Assembly (NCBI RefSeq): GCF_048128805.1
Contig: NC_136020.1
Span: forward strand, 14,359,239-14,423,238
DNA from: Centroberyx gerrardi
Lineage: Eukaryota; Chordata; Actinopteri; Beryciformes; Berycidae
Length of the DNA stretch: 64,000 nt
Reading direction: 5' to 3'
Within the stretch, counting starts at the first letter, position 1; each line of letters starts with the position of its first letter. The notes beneath the pieces are model-generated. The model had not been told where the DNA came from. It did not search any database and was given only the letters and a program-made list of their open reading frames with translations. Below are positions 1 through 12,933 of the stretch, in pieces. Both the position numbers and the translations under genes were made by a program.

Positions 1-280
1 CCCATGCACAGGCCACAGTCAAGACTGCAAAGGACGCAATCAGTCACTGCCAGCTGCAAGACATGACTAAGACGCCAAGACACAGCACTTTTCATCAATG
101 CTAATTAACCTTTCTGATTTGAAGTGCAGCCTTCGTTTGCAAAAATTGGAAAATGCTGGAAAGGGCATTTAGGAGCGTAGTTTTAAACACAAAGACCTTT
201 ACATCAATGGCACCTTCAACCATGGCGACAAATAAAAAACAGCTTTGGGAGAAGCTGAAATATATGGGAGAAATTCCCAT

Positions 281-370
281 TTACATTTTAAGCATTTAGC
301 TGACACTCGTATCCAGAGCCATTTACAATCAGTGCAACAATAAGCTTAAATTCCTCGTTCACAAACATTA
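281..370 (-). repeat. SINE tail fragment (V-SINE-like core)
   Basis: Read on the minus strand this carries the common teleost SINE 3' module: a 'ctctggatacgag' stretch followed by 'cagctaaatgc' and 'aaatgtaaa'. Related copies occur at about 24650, 40605, 43160 and 44143. The V-SINE assignment is from memory of the conserved core, not from a search. Confidence 0.55.
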
Positions 371-1514
371 CAAGCAAACAACAGCAAGGACTGCAAGGGT
401 CAACAACAGCCTGACAATAGATACAGTGGAGGAGCGGAGAAAGTGGATTCACCACCCTGCCAATCATTGCCTTACCTGTGAGGATTCAGTCTCAGCCTTC
501 TGCTCCAAGTATCCTGTCTGTCTTCAGTGGATTCAAACCTGCAACACAGAGGAGACGGACATCAGGCATCATGCACATACTGCACTAATCAATGGTTCTG
601 TGGTTAGAGTACAGTACTATCTCAGCCAAAATTAGGATATCACTTCCCACTGGAGTTGCCAACACTAAAAGTGTACTGTATGCACTTATGGTACTATAAG
701 GCAATTTGGATGAAAGTGTCCACCAAATGGCATATGTTATATCATAATCATAATAGCTGTGCCACTACCAAGATGTGTGCTATATCATAGTGATATCAAA
801 AAAAACTCCCCTAAAAAATAAGAGAACTTCACTTCCAAATTGATTCCAAAAAGTTAAGTCAAGCATCAAAACAGTAGAGATGGGGAATAATTAAAATGTG
901 ATGATAGAGAGCAGTTCACAGGGGCTGTAGAAAGTGGCACTGAGGTTTATATCACAACTCATTTGGCAAAGAAATATTTAGTCGAAATCCTACACAGCTT
1001 ACATTTAAGCAGAAATGACAAGTGATACAGTGTACAATGATTGATGGTACAAAAGTGAAACACCTTTTTAAATTTTAAATGATAATAGGTAACTCAAGTC
1101 CTTAGCTGACAATGTCATGAATTTAAAAAAAAAATGGATCCTCCATATTTTAGAGATATTGAATCATGCATTTCAGGGTTTTCTTCTTTCAAAATAGATA
1201 TACAGCACTTTGGAAATGAATTGTTCTCATGGAAGCAGCCAAATACACATTTAACAAAATATAATAGAGACAAAGATACATATTAAATCCAACGCTAAAG
1301 GACTTGAGTTCATTCATCATATCAGGCCAGTGTCACAGACATGTGCTACATGAACAAATGGGCAGATCTTTCCATCTCTCCAGGGAATACCCAGCAAATG
1401 ACTGTGTCTTGCTGAACACAAGGCCTTCAATCAATATCCAAAATGACTCCGGTCTCTTTATTACTTTACCTCCAGCATGGCAGCACACACATGAAGGCTT
1501 GCCCACAAATACAC

Positions 1515-1556
1515 ACACACACACACACATACACACACTCACACACACACACACAG
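1515..1556. repeat. (CA)n microsatellite, interrupted
   Basis: Alternating CA with a few interruptions. It is the source of Thr/His and Cys/Val open frames on the two strands. Confidence 0.85.
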
Positions 1557-1856
1557 TACCCCCACCTCCCACAAACAGGCTTCCCTTCGTGACCGCGAAT
1601 GCATTATCATAATCTCCAGAGAGACATTCATTCATCTCTCATTAGCAAAACAAACGTGACAGACAAAGAACGCCGCTCCATTTAGACATGAGGCCATTAA
1701 AACTGCAGTTAGCTCAGACGACAGAGAGAGTGGATTATGTGAGTAGCCATTAATAAGCCGAGGTCGAGCTGTTTGAACTCACTGGGTAATGTAAAAGATG
1801 AGAGAGGTCTTTTCATTGAACACCCCGCGATGACATGGGTGAGCAGCTGCTGTCAT

Positions 1857-1972
1857 GGAGAGAGAGAGAGAGACAGAGGGAGAGAGAGAGAGAAAGATTG
1901 GAGAAAAGCTAAAAGACCCAACCCCAAGCCCTGAACCGTTACCATGGAGACAGAAGGAACTAGAGGGAGAGG

Positions 1973-2020
<48 letters not shown>

Positions 2021-2552
2021 AAGGGAGATAAAAAAAGAGAGGGGGGGTATTTTTGGTAATGTTTATACTATTACATCAGCATATTTGAACTGAACTGAAC
2101 TGATTTCAGCTGAACTGAACTGAACTCATTTGATCTGAAGTGAACTGAACTGAATTGATTTGATCAGAAGTCAGCTGAATCAAATTGAACTGAGCTGAAC
2201 TGAGACAGAGAGGACAGACATACAGTAGATGAGAGACTGAGAAAGGAAGAGAGAGAAAAGAGAGGGAGATGCTAATGAACAGAGACAGGAACGCACCAAG
2301 ACATCAGAAACCCAGGCAGGAGAGGCAGAGCGAGGATGATGGGAGAAAGAGTGTGTGAGAGAGTGGGGGGGGGACGAGAGAGAGAGAGAGAGAGAGAGAG
2401 AGCGTGTGCGCATGAAAAAGTGAAGGGCGAGTGGGAATCAGAGAGAAACATGCATTATTGAGGGGCAAATCTAAAAGCGCTTCATCATCAGAGCGAAAGA
2501 GAGAGAGACAGAGAGAGAGAGAGAGGGGATAGAGAGAGATACACATGGAAGG

Positions 2553-2592
<40 letters not shown>

Positions 2593-2741
2593 GAGAGGGA
2601 GAAAGAGAGAGAGAGAAAGAGGGGGAGAGAGAGGGAGAATGGGAGGGTGCAGAGGAGAAAAGCTAGCAAACCTGACCCCAAGCCCTAACAGAGCGTTACC
2701 ATGGAGACGGAAACAGTGGAGAGAGAGAGAGGGAGAGAGGA

Positions 2742-2792
<51 letters not shown>
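1857..2792. repeat. Polypurine (GA)n satellite-like block
   Basis: About 0.93 kb is almost entirely purine on the plus strand. Long (GA)n runs lie at 1978-2016, 2379-2401, 2560-2595 and 2753-2792. A (TGAAC)n stretch interrupts it. A unique module of about 45 bp appears twice, near 1918-1955 and 2674-2713, sharing 'ccccaagccct' and 'cgttaccatggagac'. The duplicated module suggests expansion by segmental slippage or unequal exchange. Confidence 0.8.
2085..2205. repeat. Degenerate (TGAAC)n pentamer repeat
   Basis: Imperfect tandem 'tgaac' units with diverged 'tgatt', 'tgatc' and 'tcagc' variants, embedded in the polypurine block. Confidence 0.75.
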
Positions 2793-2796
<4 letters not shown>

Positions 2797-2844
2797 CTAG
2801 AATGCCCAGGAATGCTTTATGCTTTATCTTCCTTGTCTTTTTTC

Positions 2845-2965
2845 ATTTAATTGAACCTTTATTTAACCAGGAAGTATCAAAGAGACTACCTGGTTATGTA
2901 AAGTCTCACTGTCTCTAAGAGGGACCTGGCTGAGAAAGCAGCATCAAGACAAACATAAAAGTTGC
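2845..2965. repeat. Interspersed teleost repeat fragment
   Basis: Contains 'cctttatttaaccaggaag' followed by a 'gagacctggc..agaaagcagca' type segment and 'aaagttgcagaca'. I recognise this arrangement as a frequent fish interspersed repeat but cannot name the family with confidence. Confidence 0.5.
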
Positions 2966-3324
2966 AGACAAGAATCTAGGCCGTGACAGTTATGTATCAC
3001 CGTAACACACACACAACAAAACTGGACGTTCCTCTCTATCTGGTGGGAAAAAGGGAATATGAGACCGGTATGAGAATGTGTGTGCATGTGTTGGTGTTGG
3101 TGTGTGAGTGTGTGAGAGTGTGAGAGAAAGTTGTTTTTCTTTTCTTAAGGCTGTTTTGAGATAGAAAAAAAAAAAACTGAAAAAATTCAGGGAGGATGGT
3201 GCTGTAGCTCCATAACCGGAAGAGCATGACAATTCATTCGTCTTGGGCAACATAACCCAAAAAATGCACCAAATAATAACCTACTCCCTCATCTACACTG
3301 TGAAATACACATAACACACAAAAA

Positions 3325-3570
3325 TCCTTAAAGCCTTTTGGACCTGGACCCCATTTTCCCATCTTTTTCCCAACATCCGGATCGATTCTGACCAAAACTG
3401 CTTCACTATTAAGCTACTTGGGACTGTATCATACAGCCACACACCCTGACAAGAAAGATGGCAGCAAATCTATAGTGAAGCAATTGATGAGGTTTTGGTC
3501 AGAATCGATCAGTGTGATCGAAAAAGATGGGAAAGTCTAGGTCCAGAATGGCCAGAGTTATGCTTTAAAC
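3325..3570. repeat. Foldback MITE-like element
   Basis: The left half runs from the 'gacctggac' motif through 'cccatctttttc', 'gatcgattctgaccaaaact' and 'gcttcactat'. It is mirrored as an inverted repeat in the right half: 'atagtgaagc', 'ttttggtcagaatcgatc', 'gaaaaagatggg', 'ctaggtcc'. The long inverted arms around a short centre fit a foldback non-autonomous DNA element. No coding capacity. Confidence 0.7.
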
Positions 3571-4158
3571 GGACTGAGTAGATGTTTTGAAGCTGTTTGA
3601 CACCAGTCTTGGAGGAGAAATGAGTGTAGTCGTATTATCAATGCTTAGCAGGGATAATAGCTAGTGTGAGATGCATGTTTTAGAGTTTGGTTCCCACTAA
3701 AACTTTATGCAATCATGGTACTGTAAGGCTTTTTGGCTAGTCATTGTCTACCAATGACAGTTTTCATTATGACCCTAAGGTTGAGAAAGAAATAAGATAA
3801 CAACAAAATTTAACCTGAAACGTCCACATATTGTATAAGAAACCAAAACATCTGCATGACAACAGTTGAAATATATAAAATAGAATATATATAGAATACA
3901 CAGATGGTGAAGATGACGGATGGTGTTTCTTTGAATGTCCTCACCAACTATGATCACTGCTACTTCTGATTACTAAAGCCATGTATTGGATCCCAGAGCC
4001 TCACTGCTATATCACTTTGATTTACTATCTGCTGTTTCAATAGCAGATAGTTTATGGATCCATTGGGACCCAATACCCTGCAGTTTCTGTGTGCGGGGGG
4101 GATTCTGCAGATCGTGGTAGAATAACTGACCCCAGGCATCAATAGTAGTATGTGTGCA

Positions 4159-4182
4159 TGTGTGTGTGTGTGTGTGTGTGTG
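4159..4182. repeat. (TG)n microsatellite
   Basis: Uninterrupted TG dinucleotides. A separate (AC)n tract lies about 130 bp away at 4313-4330. Confidence 0.85.
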
Positions 4183-5007
4183 AAAGATTTGTAATCCCCT
4201 TGGTTGAGGGGCCTCGGCGACAGTAGCAGCTGCCAGGAAAACACACTTTGCACACACCCCGTCTGCCTGTGCACCCACCTCTCCCTTCCCCCGGTTCCTA
4301 CACCCCATAAACACACACACACACACACATAAACACACACACTGGTAAATTAAAACAACCCCTTTGTCACCTCTCCTTTAGGGGGTTAATACACTTCCTC
4401 GTACCCCACACACACACGAACAGACATCATGCTGAATGTGGTTTGAAACAGCTATTTTACTCTTCTTTCATTCTAAATTGCTTCATATCTATTTTGAGAA
4501 AAGAAATATGTTACCTCAAATTCATCACTCAATATTTCAGAAACAAAGATGATTCAATCCTCAAAATTATTGCTATTTTGTAGCTGCTGACATGACTTTT
4601 ACGTTTATGTCTGCATCATCCATTTTTCCAGAGAAAGTGTCACTTTTTCCAAACGGCAGATTTCTCATTTTGGAGTGAATCCCCTCAAATACATGAAAAC
4701 AATGCACTGTGAGTGTTTATAAGGCTAAGTGTATTATCACCCTATTGAATGCACCACTCAACCCTGAAAATTTCAGCTTGTGAGTGCTTAACGGCCAAAG
4801 AATTAACCCCAACGTTTACCCTACTCATTTCAACATTAAATACAGCTACTACTCAACATTTAGCTGCTAGGGACTGAAACAATAGTATTATACAAGCATT
4901 TGCTAATATGAAGAGCATCAGAATGAATCACTCTGACAGGTGCCCAGATACATTAGGGGAAAGAGAACCGTTTTCATTTTTTACATTCTGAATGACGTTT
5001 ACATGAA

Positions 5008-5175
5008 GTTTACATGGTTGTTTGTACATTGAATTTCATGACCCTCGGCCCCTTGAAACCTTTTAAAACCCCATTGTATAATTTCAAAAATATGTACTAG
5101 TCAGTGCGAAAAATAAGCGTTCCTATAGCAGCAATATTTCAGTCCGTGTGGCTCCTGCTAACATTAAATGCACAG
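5008..5175 (+). repeat. Dispersed repeat, copy 1 (partner at about 30.9 kb)
   Basis: Shares a series of blocks with 30937-31090: 'gtttacatggt', 'tttcatgaccctcgg', 'ccccttgaaacc', 'aatttcaaaaatatg', 'ctagtca', 'gcgaaaaataag' and 'cctgctaacattaaa'. The two copies are the same orientation and diverged. A shorter partial match starts near 25535. Family not recognised. Confidence 0.65.
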
Positions 5176-5529
5176 GGACATTTTTTACTGTCTGCAGTCT
5201 ACTGTAGCCTCGATGGTGTTACTGCCATCATCGTTTAGGGAAGTGGTTTTTGAACGTCCCTCTTTCCCATACAGTCGAGGCCTTGTAACTCTACGTAACG
5301 CTAGCAGGTGTTAGCTGCCATCCAACTGGCTCTGCCCTCTTGTTTCTATGCCCGTTCACCACAGAGAAAACAGTGTAAGACAATCTGCTGTACTCAAAGC
5401 CCAGTGTCAAGACTGCAATGAATGAAAGCTCAGGTATGACATTTGTATCTTCCCCAAGGTAGTTTGTTCCATCTGTGTGTGAAACTATACTGCGGTGGAG
5501 ACCTTGTGGTTATTTATTGATGTTTGTGG

Positions 5530-5530
<1 letters not shown>

Positions 5531-5566
<36 letters not shown>
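5531..5566. repeat. (TG)18 microsatellite
   Basis: Pure TG run, followed by an imperfect TG-rich tail to about 5585. Confidence 0.9.
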
Positions 5567-5567
<1 letters not shown>

Positions 5568-6030
5568 CTGTGGGCGTGTGTGTCCATGCCTGTGTACATC
5601 TGTGTGCATGTTCCTAGTCACAGAAAATGACAAACGACTTCATTAAGATGGTTGCCAGGTTGGGGTTTGTGCACCGTGTCATTGTGTCGCATGGATACAA
5701 TGTTCCATTACCATTACAAATCCCTTGGCACCTAAGCAATTATGACCGCTTTCCCAAATATCCCATATGTTATGCACACTAGACACAACTAAAAACAACT
5801 CATATAGCACAACCGGTATTCCCCCGAAGCCTCATTCTCACTCTCATCCTACTCAGTATATTTACATCATGGTATACTGTTCCACTGCACTGCCAGACAG
5901 TCGCTGTCTCTCTCTACAGCTGCATGCCACGCTGCATGAATGCACATGGGATTGCTGAATGGACTGTAAATATGTGGAGTGAAATCTATAGTCTACTGTC
6001 TATCGCAGGTGTTGCGAGTGTGAACTCATT

Positions 6031-6360
6031 TACTCTTTTCATGAAGTGCTGTACACTGATGAGGTGAATCCAGGTAACAATGCATCTGTGAGTCAAAATA
6101 AATTGCTGTCTTTGGGACGTTTGGGACAGTCTTTTTATTTTGACTCTTTTTGTTTTTGATATCTTGCACCTGAAAGGACTGGATGTGTACATTTCTTTCA
6201 TTTTTGAATGAATCCAGGTTGATTTCCCTTCTCAAATCCATACCAATCACAAAAGAGGCGATGTAGATAAAGAGAAGGAGACGAGTTACAGAAGGATTTT
6301 TAAGCTTTTAAGCAACTCAATATCAGGAAGATGTGACTAATATTTTGTACATTCAGTGTA
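6031..6360 (+). repeat. Non-autonomous DNA transposon remnant, copy 1
   Basis: Shares 'actcttttcatgaagt', 'acactgat', 'aggtgaatccaggt', 'gatgtagataaagagaag', 'gaaggatttttaagctt', 'caactcaatatcaggaagat' and 'gtgactaatattt' with 49705-49962. The ordered blocks resemble a known salmonid/teleost element that ends in '..tgtacattcagtgta'. This copy carries about 130 extra bases between two 'gaatccaggt' motifs. The extra segment includes a 12-bp inverted repeat at 6091-6102 and 6134-6145. Confidence 0.65.
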
Positions 6361-6640
6361 ATAACCTTTAATTATAAACTGTGAAAACAGAGTTCAGTGG
6401 TCCAGACTGATAAAAAAAACAATAAAAAATGTCAAAATATGTATTCTTCACTACCTAGGAAGGTAACTAGCTTACAGTGAAAACAGTGAGGAAAACATCT
6501 GTCTTTTAGGTAAGAGCTGAAGGATGGAGTGTGCTCCTGGAAAATGCCACAAGCCTGTGTCAGGTTGGCCTTTCCTGGAGCTTTTGAAGTCTCCATTGAA
6601 CAGTTCACACAGTTCACATCCTCCGCCTTTCCATTCCCTA

Positions 6641-6643
<3 letters not shown>

Positions 6644-6677
<34 letters not shown>

Positions 6678-6692
6678 GAGAGAGAGAGAGAG
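6644..6692. repeat. Compound (TG)n(GA)n microsatellite
   Basis: TG to 6674, then GA to about 6692, then a G run. Confidence 0.9.
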
Positions 6693-6777
6693 GGGGGGGA
6701 AGCAGGATTGGTTACCATGGCTCTTCTTAGGTTTTTCATTTGAACAGTGTGAACATCCCTCAGATGACAGAAGATGT

Positions 6778-6780
<3 letters not shown>

Positions 6781-6826
<46 letters not shown>
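6781..6826. repeat. (CA)23 microsatellite
   Basis: Uninterrupted CA dinucleotides. Confidence 0.9.
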
Positions 6827-6827
<1 letters not shown>

Positions 6828-7008
6828 CCCAATCCCAAACAAAAAGAGCAGTCAGAGAGTTGGATTTAATCAGAGCGATTTACTACCTCCAGAAAGTTAG
6901 GCTTTTTTTTTCCCTCCAGGGGTTAAAGGGGCAGCTCTCCCATCCCTGCTGTTCCCACTCCACGCCACACAATAGAGTCATCAGGAATGTCACACACACA
7001 CATTGACT

Positions 7009-7010
<2 letters not shown>

Positions 7011-7045
<35 letters not shown>
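7011..7045. repeat. (AC)n microsatellite
   Basis: Uninterrupted AC run with a short CA tract just upstream at 6990-7002. Confidence 0.9.
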
Positions 7046-7046
<1 letters not shown>

Positions 7047-7217
7047 CAATAAAGAGAAAGCAAGATGAAGAAACAGTAGGAAGTAGCAATTCTCATGCTG
7101 CTATCCTCTGCTAGGCTTTTTATATTCGAAGGGGAGCACATTGTAAAAACAAAAGTGCCAGAATACACAAGGTCTCTGGAGAGCGAACCCAATCATCAGA
7201 CTCATCTTCTTCTCCCA

Positions 7218-7360
7218 AAAGACTGGAGAAAGAAAAAGAGAGAGAGAATGAAAGCGAGAGTGAGGCAGTTAGAGCGAGAGAATAAAGGAGACAGAAGAAG
7301 AAAGAGAAAGAAGAGTGGAAGGTCTGAAGCAAAAGAAGAGCAGATTGACTGTAGAAATGA

Positions 7361-7393
<33 letters not shown>

Positions 7394-7395
7394 GG
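7218..7395. repeat. Purine-rich tract with (GA)n core
   Basis: Almost pure A/G on the plus strand, with a (GA)n run at about 7365-7393. It gives Lys/Arg/Glu-rich and Ser/Leu-rich spurious frames on the two strands. Confidence 0.75.
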
Positions 7396-8272
7396 AAATG
7401 AAAAAGATGATATGGATGATGCCTGGAAAAGACGGGCAGTTTGGCCGCCATTAATGCAGATGAAATGCCTCGCCATTATGAGGCATGGCTCCATTAAATC
7501 AGTCACACACAGAGAGAGGGCCTGCATGCCGTAGTGTTTGATTTCTATGCTAATGCAGGGTTTCTGCAGGCCGTGCAGGGGAATGCCTCCCAAGGCTAGG
7601 CTTGGGGGATATAGAGACTGGGAAACCTCAATGAACACACACACACACACACTCACACACACATGCACGCCCCTACATGCACACATACGCTACAACAAAG
7701 AGCTGTCCCACAGATGACTAACTTTACAGATGAACACAGCCGCATGCAAAGAAGCACTTAGCATTGCGCTAAGTTCATCTCCTGCTCTATTTGAATACAA
7801 ACACAAGGCAAACAAATATGTCAGGATGTTGATGATACACCCTGGTCGGTGTTACTTTTCAGCAACATACTGCTGTCAGGTAAAACCAAATATCCGTATA
7901 AAGTAAAAGAATGCTTATTTTGCTATTGACACCCTTATATATTTGAAGTCACCCAGGTTTCAACTTTCTAAGGGTCATGTAACTCGCTCAAAGCATAAAT
8001 GGCCGTATAAATTTTCAATTGAAGTAGCAAGGTGGCCACTATGAAATGACTTACTACCCTAATCAGAGAATAATAATGAGCTATACTGTATGTAAGCCGC
8101 TTAATATACACAATAATCTCCATGCTGGTTTAGCTCAGCCTAATGAAACTCTTACAGCAGTATATGGCCTCTGGGGCCTCTGGGGCCCCGTAACAACATG
8201 CAAGTAAACAATGAGGGGAGAAATCAAATCAGGATGTCTCAGCGCTTGAGACGGGAGGAAGAGGGGAGAGAC

Positions 8273-8275
<3 letters not shown>

Positions 8276-8311
<36 letters not shown>
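8276..8311. repeat. (AG)n microsatellite
   Basis: Uninterrupted AG run followed by degenerate AAAGAGAGA. Confidence 0.9.
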
Positions 8312-8319
<8 letters not shown>

Positions 8320-10379
8320 CCAGCCTTCATACTCCACCCCTGCATCACAAAGCTGAGGGTGCGAGACACTGAATCATTGATGTAAAAAACATGGTAGGTC
8401 GAGGCCTATTATTAACACTTGGTGCATGCAGAAAAAGCGGTCTCTCTAGAAGGAAACCTGTGTCACTCGCTTCTCTAACTACCTGAACCTAAATCTTATC
8501 TCATATCTAGGTACCAGATGATTGCATTACTCATTGATCATCATGCCTAATTTACACTGACTATAGAAAATATTAGGATCTTTTGCTAGCATAGGGTGGC
8601 GTCTCCTTTTGCACAATCCATGTCTCAATTGTCTTAATACTTCCCCCTCCCTCCATATTTACATCTCCCCTTGATAAATGAAGTAGATTAATCAGTGAAA
8701 TCAATAAAAGATCATAGCTTTCACCTGAATTCACATGGTCAGAAGAGTTTCTACAAAGAGTTGCGTGTTCCTCATTTTTTTTTTTTTACAGTGTAAGTCA
8801 CCGTAAGCTCTGGTAAAAAGACCCAAGGAAGGCCGACGTTGCTAAAGAAACTAGATCCGGCTAGATCTGCGAGGCTGTAGCTAGCATCACCATGGAGAGA
8901 GTCAAGCAGAATAAGAGGCGGAGCGCTTCAGCGAGCAGAGCCTGGCCATCAGTGACATGACATGTCAGAAACACACTCTGCGCTGCAGAAACGTCCGCGC
9001 AGCCAGCAGCCTGGAGACCACCTCATCTGGGGAGCGGCGACACAAAAGGGAGGCAAGGGAAAGGCAAAGATGGAGACAGATGTAGAAGAAAGGAACGAGA
9101 GCGAAATGAGCAAAAGATGTAGCGGAGGAGAGAAGGTGGAAATGAGAATGAAAGAGAGAAAGGGCTTTTGACAAGGGAGGGCAAACAGTGGAGGGTATAG
9201 GGCCCATAGGATGCCTGGGAGACGTCTAATATTGACCGCATATCTTCCTCCTAACGCGGAGACAGACAGAAGGAGAATGAGAGGATTGAGGCCTCCTAAT
9301 ATTAGTAACAGCAGTGAAGTGGGATTTCTCTGTGTGATCTCATTAATTTAGGACTCCTCACAAAACCTTGTTCTCAGGCTTAAAGCTGTGATGAAGAATC
9401 GACAAACGAGCACAAAGGCTGCACAGACAGCACAAAGCCTTACTGTGACAGTGGAGTGTAGATATTCTATCTATTTGGCAGTGGAGCTGCATAAAAGCAA
9501 CATTACCGCCAATGGGATATCTCTTTCAGCAACATTACAGTCAATGGGATATCACTTTTATCGTTATGTTTCAAAACAGCCACGGCATAAAGGGTCATGC
9601 CAGATTGCAGCTGTATCATACAGAGTAACGACTACGCACACGCCCCTCGTTGTCACTCCACTGCTATTCTCGCACCAGACGTACAATGCACCGCACGGTT
9701 GTGTAATTGGTATATCCTCCAGCAGTCTTGCAAGACAAGACTCTTTGATGGAAGATCAAAACTGGAAACGAGTGATGGCAGAAGACCACATGACTGAATT
9801 TGTTATTTTTAGATGAAGGGACGCGGAGACTGGTGTTTCGACTTGCTCCACATTTTCAGTCAGGATGAGATCAGCCAGCCTCCGTCAGGGTTTACTGTTA
9901 AAGTGTGCACATTTTAAGAATTTCTCTGACACACAGAAAGGCCTCGACATGACACACAGCTGATGAAATATGTATGTCATTCGTAGGGATGACATGTTTC
10001 ATTTGTTGAACTTGTGATCAGTTACAGGACAGTCTCTCTAATCACTAACCCTACCCAACCAAACAACTGTATAAAGTACGTTCAGGGAAATGATGATCCA
10101 GTAAACACTCAACCTTATTAAATGTCCATTTGTACAATATCCTGTTACGTAAACACACAGAAACTGAGATGGCATTGCTGATAGTGTTCATCTCCACAAC
10201 ACCTGAAAGAATGTCAGCTGCATGAAAGACAACGCTGCACCTGGATATTTCCACTGATACTATCCATGTTACTCAATACACTCTAAACATTACAGAGGGA
10301 ACCGCATGAACAGGCTCCTCAGTCTCCTCAGTCTCCAAACTGTAACCCCAAGGTAACGGTACCATTAACAAAGCAGGAA

Positions 10380-10850
10380 ACTTTACGTGTATTTTTTAAA
10401 GTATACCTAAATATAAGAAGTGTGCCAACTTTGGTAAACTATTAGTTTACTTTTAAGTGCATTATTTTTTTTTTAGTTTACGGACTTGTAGGTATACTTT
10501 AAATGACCTTTAAGTTTGTATCTATATACTTTTAGTACACTTGAGGTTGACTTAATACTAAGTGTACTAAGGTATATTTATCTTGTTGTGACTTAATTGG
10601 ACCACTTTTTAAGTTTATTAAAATATACGTAAGTAAGTAAGTTAGTACCTATTTTCAGTACCTTTTGCAAAAATGTAAAAAGGTATTCAAGTCTAAGGAG
10701 CATTTAAAGTACAAGTACAAGCCTGAGTATACTATTCTCAGTACATTTTGCAAGTACAACAAAAGTAAAATAAAAGTATACTTTCTTATTTTTGTTTTAA
10801 ATAAGTCTACTAACAGTGTACTAAAATAAACTTCTTTTATAGTGACATTA
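10380..10850. repeat. MITE rich in AAGTATAC / AGTACACTT motifs
   Basis: About 470 bp of AT-rich sequence with many direct and inverted copies of 'aagtatac', 'agtatactt', 'agtgtacta' and 'agtacattt'. Such self-complementary blocks are typical of a common fish non-autonomous DNA transposon. Boundaries are approximate and I see no coding sequence. Confidence 0.6.
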
Positions 10851-10934
10851 CGACGAACCATTTGACAACAGTGAGTAACAAAAGGCTAATCAAGTGTAGC
10901 GTACTGGGGTGGAGTGAGATGTGACAATCTGATC

Positions 10935-10938
<4 letters not shown>

Positions 10939-10995
<57 letters not shown>
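10939..10995. repeat. (GT)n microsatellite
   Basis: GT run with a single TAT interruption near 10967. Confidence 0.9.
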
Positions 10996-10998
<3 letters not shown>

Positions 10999-12933
10999 AT
11001 GTGTGACAGCCATGCATAACACAAAGTGACTAATTACGCTCTACTCTCCAACTCCGCTACATTGAATGTGAAAGCTCTAAAACACGCACTTCACTAGACC
11101 GGCTAGACTTGACATTAACAGTCTACTTCTGAAAAAGGACTTGAGGCTCTAGGCGGACAAAATAGGCCACTATCTAAACAGCAGCATTATGCGCTGCTGC
11201 TACCCAGGGCTCTCGTGTGAATGAAGCTGAATGAATATGCTTGTGTGCTTTGCTTTTCGCATTTTAAAGTGTTGTATTTGTTTATTGCCCCTGAGGCCAA
11301 ATAAACACTCAATAGCCCGTTGCGTGCCTTTCGCCTCTGTAGCTCTCAACTTCGTTAATGCGGCTACATTTTGTGGGCTAACAAAAGAGGTTTAATGAAG
11401 CAACAGGAGCCAGTGACAGTCCTGAACTCACCTGACCAGCCTAATGAAAGACCATGGTCAGAAATATTTGCATGCTGTCATAGTTCAGTATGCAGTAATG
11501 GCGTTGCTTCCTTGCTGTGGTGTGTGAGATCATTGTAGCATGACTTGGACACACATACGACCATATACACGCGCATGTATTCACTCACACACGTACAAAC
11601 ACACACACACACACACCACATTTGCTTCTCACCTTCGTCCTTATTTTCATTAAACAAATTGACAATGCAACAACATCAATGACCTGCAGTCAAATGCAAC
11701 AGACAAAACAGAAACCACAGAACCAGCCATCTCAGTCTGTAGAGTCACAGGTTCACTACATGCTAATACCCCCATCATTTACTTGCATTGCAGAATAATG
11801 TGCAGCTTACACTTAAATAAATGGACAAGCAGGCTTATCGTGTACAGCGCAATGGGATGAAGATGACACTAACACCGCACAGGAACAGGATTAAGGCCCT
11901 TTCCCACTGGGACCATCCAAACTGTCTGGAACTGTATATTGTAAAAACATTGTAAAACCCTTTGGATAAAAATGCCTGTGAAACAGGATGCCTGCTGTTA
12001 TGCTAATACGATGCATTTGTGACAATTTAGCTGAAAATTTGCTGAGAAAAATCTGTCTATGTGTCCCAATAACCTCATTATTTGGCATAAATCTTGCCAT
12101 TGAGGAGGATTGACTGTATCTATCCCTCGACTTAAGTCGGCTTTTAGAGCAGAAGAAATCAATATTTCAAGAGATGCTTCTGTCACACCTTCCAATCTCT
12201 CACCATCCCTCCCACCTCCACAATTCCTTCTCCCCTTTTCCTCTTTCTTCATCTCTCCATCACTCCCTCCTACTACCAGTACTGGTAAAACAAAAGGTGG
12301 GTAAACTAGGAACAGGTCCAACAACTATCAAAATTATCAAACAAAAAACATTTTACACAATAGCATGAATTGTTAGTATTATTAATAATAGGCTATTTGT
12401 GTTCCATATTCTTGAAAAGACCTCCCATGTCTTACATCAGTCTGATAGGATTCACTATGATTTATATTATGAATTTATCATCATCTTGAAAAGTAGATCA
12501 ACTAATTCCACACCTTCCATCCTTAACCGCAACAATAATGCCATGTCTTCAGTGTAGAGACCATGTTTATTTTGCACCTGCTTCTACTATTTAATCATCC
12601 TGGTTTTAAACTGTCTAGTGCAGTTAAAGCAAGACGGTCATGGGTTTGTACCCTTCCAGCTGTACCAACAACATCTGCTACCACGAGACCAACAGCCAAC
12701 ATAGATGATGAGGTGCGGTCCTTTGCTGACAGCAGAGTATGGCGAGACAGAAACAAACACATTGCTTTGTTCCTAATTAGCCCGACTCAGACCTAGCCCT
12801 CCAGGGCAAGGGGGACTGGCTTAAAAGTCAAACCCACTTTAGGTGATCGATAAGAGGGGAAGGAGGCACCGAGGGACCCCTACTCCAGGACTACCAGGAG
12901 GTCTGGCCTTGAGCTGGCTCCGGGCGTTTCCTG

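Noticed and set aside
2180-2681. Long Ser/Leu-rich open frames on the minus strand
   Set aside because: They are direct translations of (GA)n repeats, with no splice context or known domain.
7120-7686. 188-codon minus-strand open frame
   Set aside because: Mostly translated purine tract; the non-repeat parts resemble nothing known.
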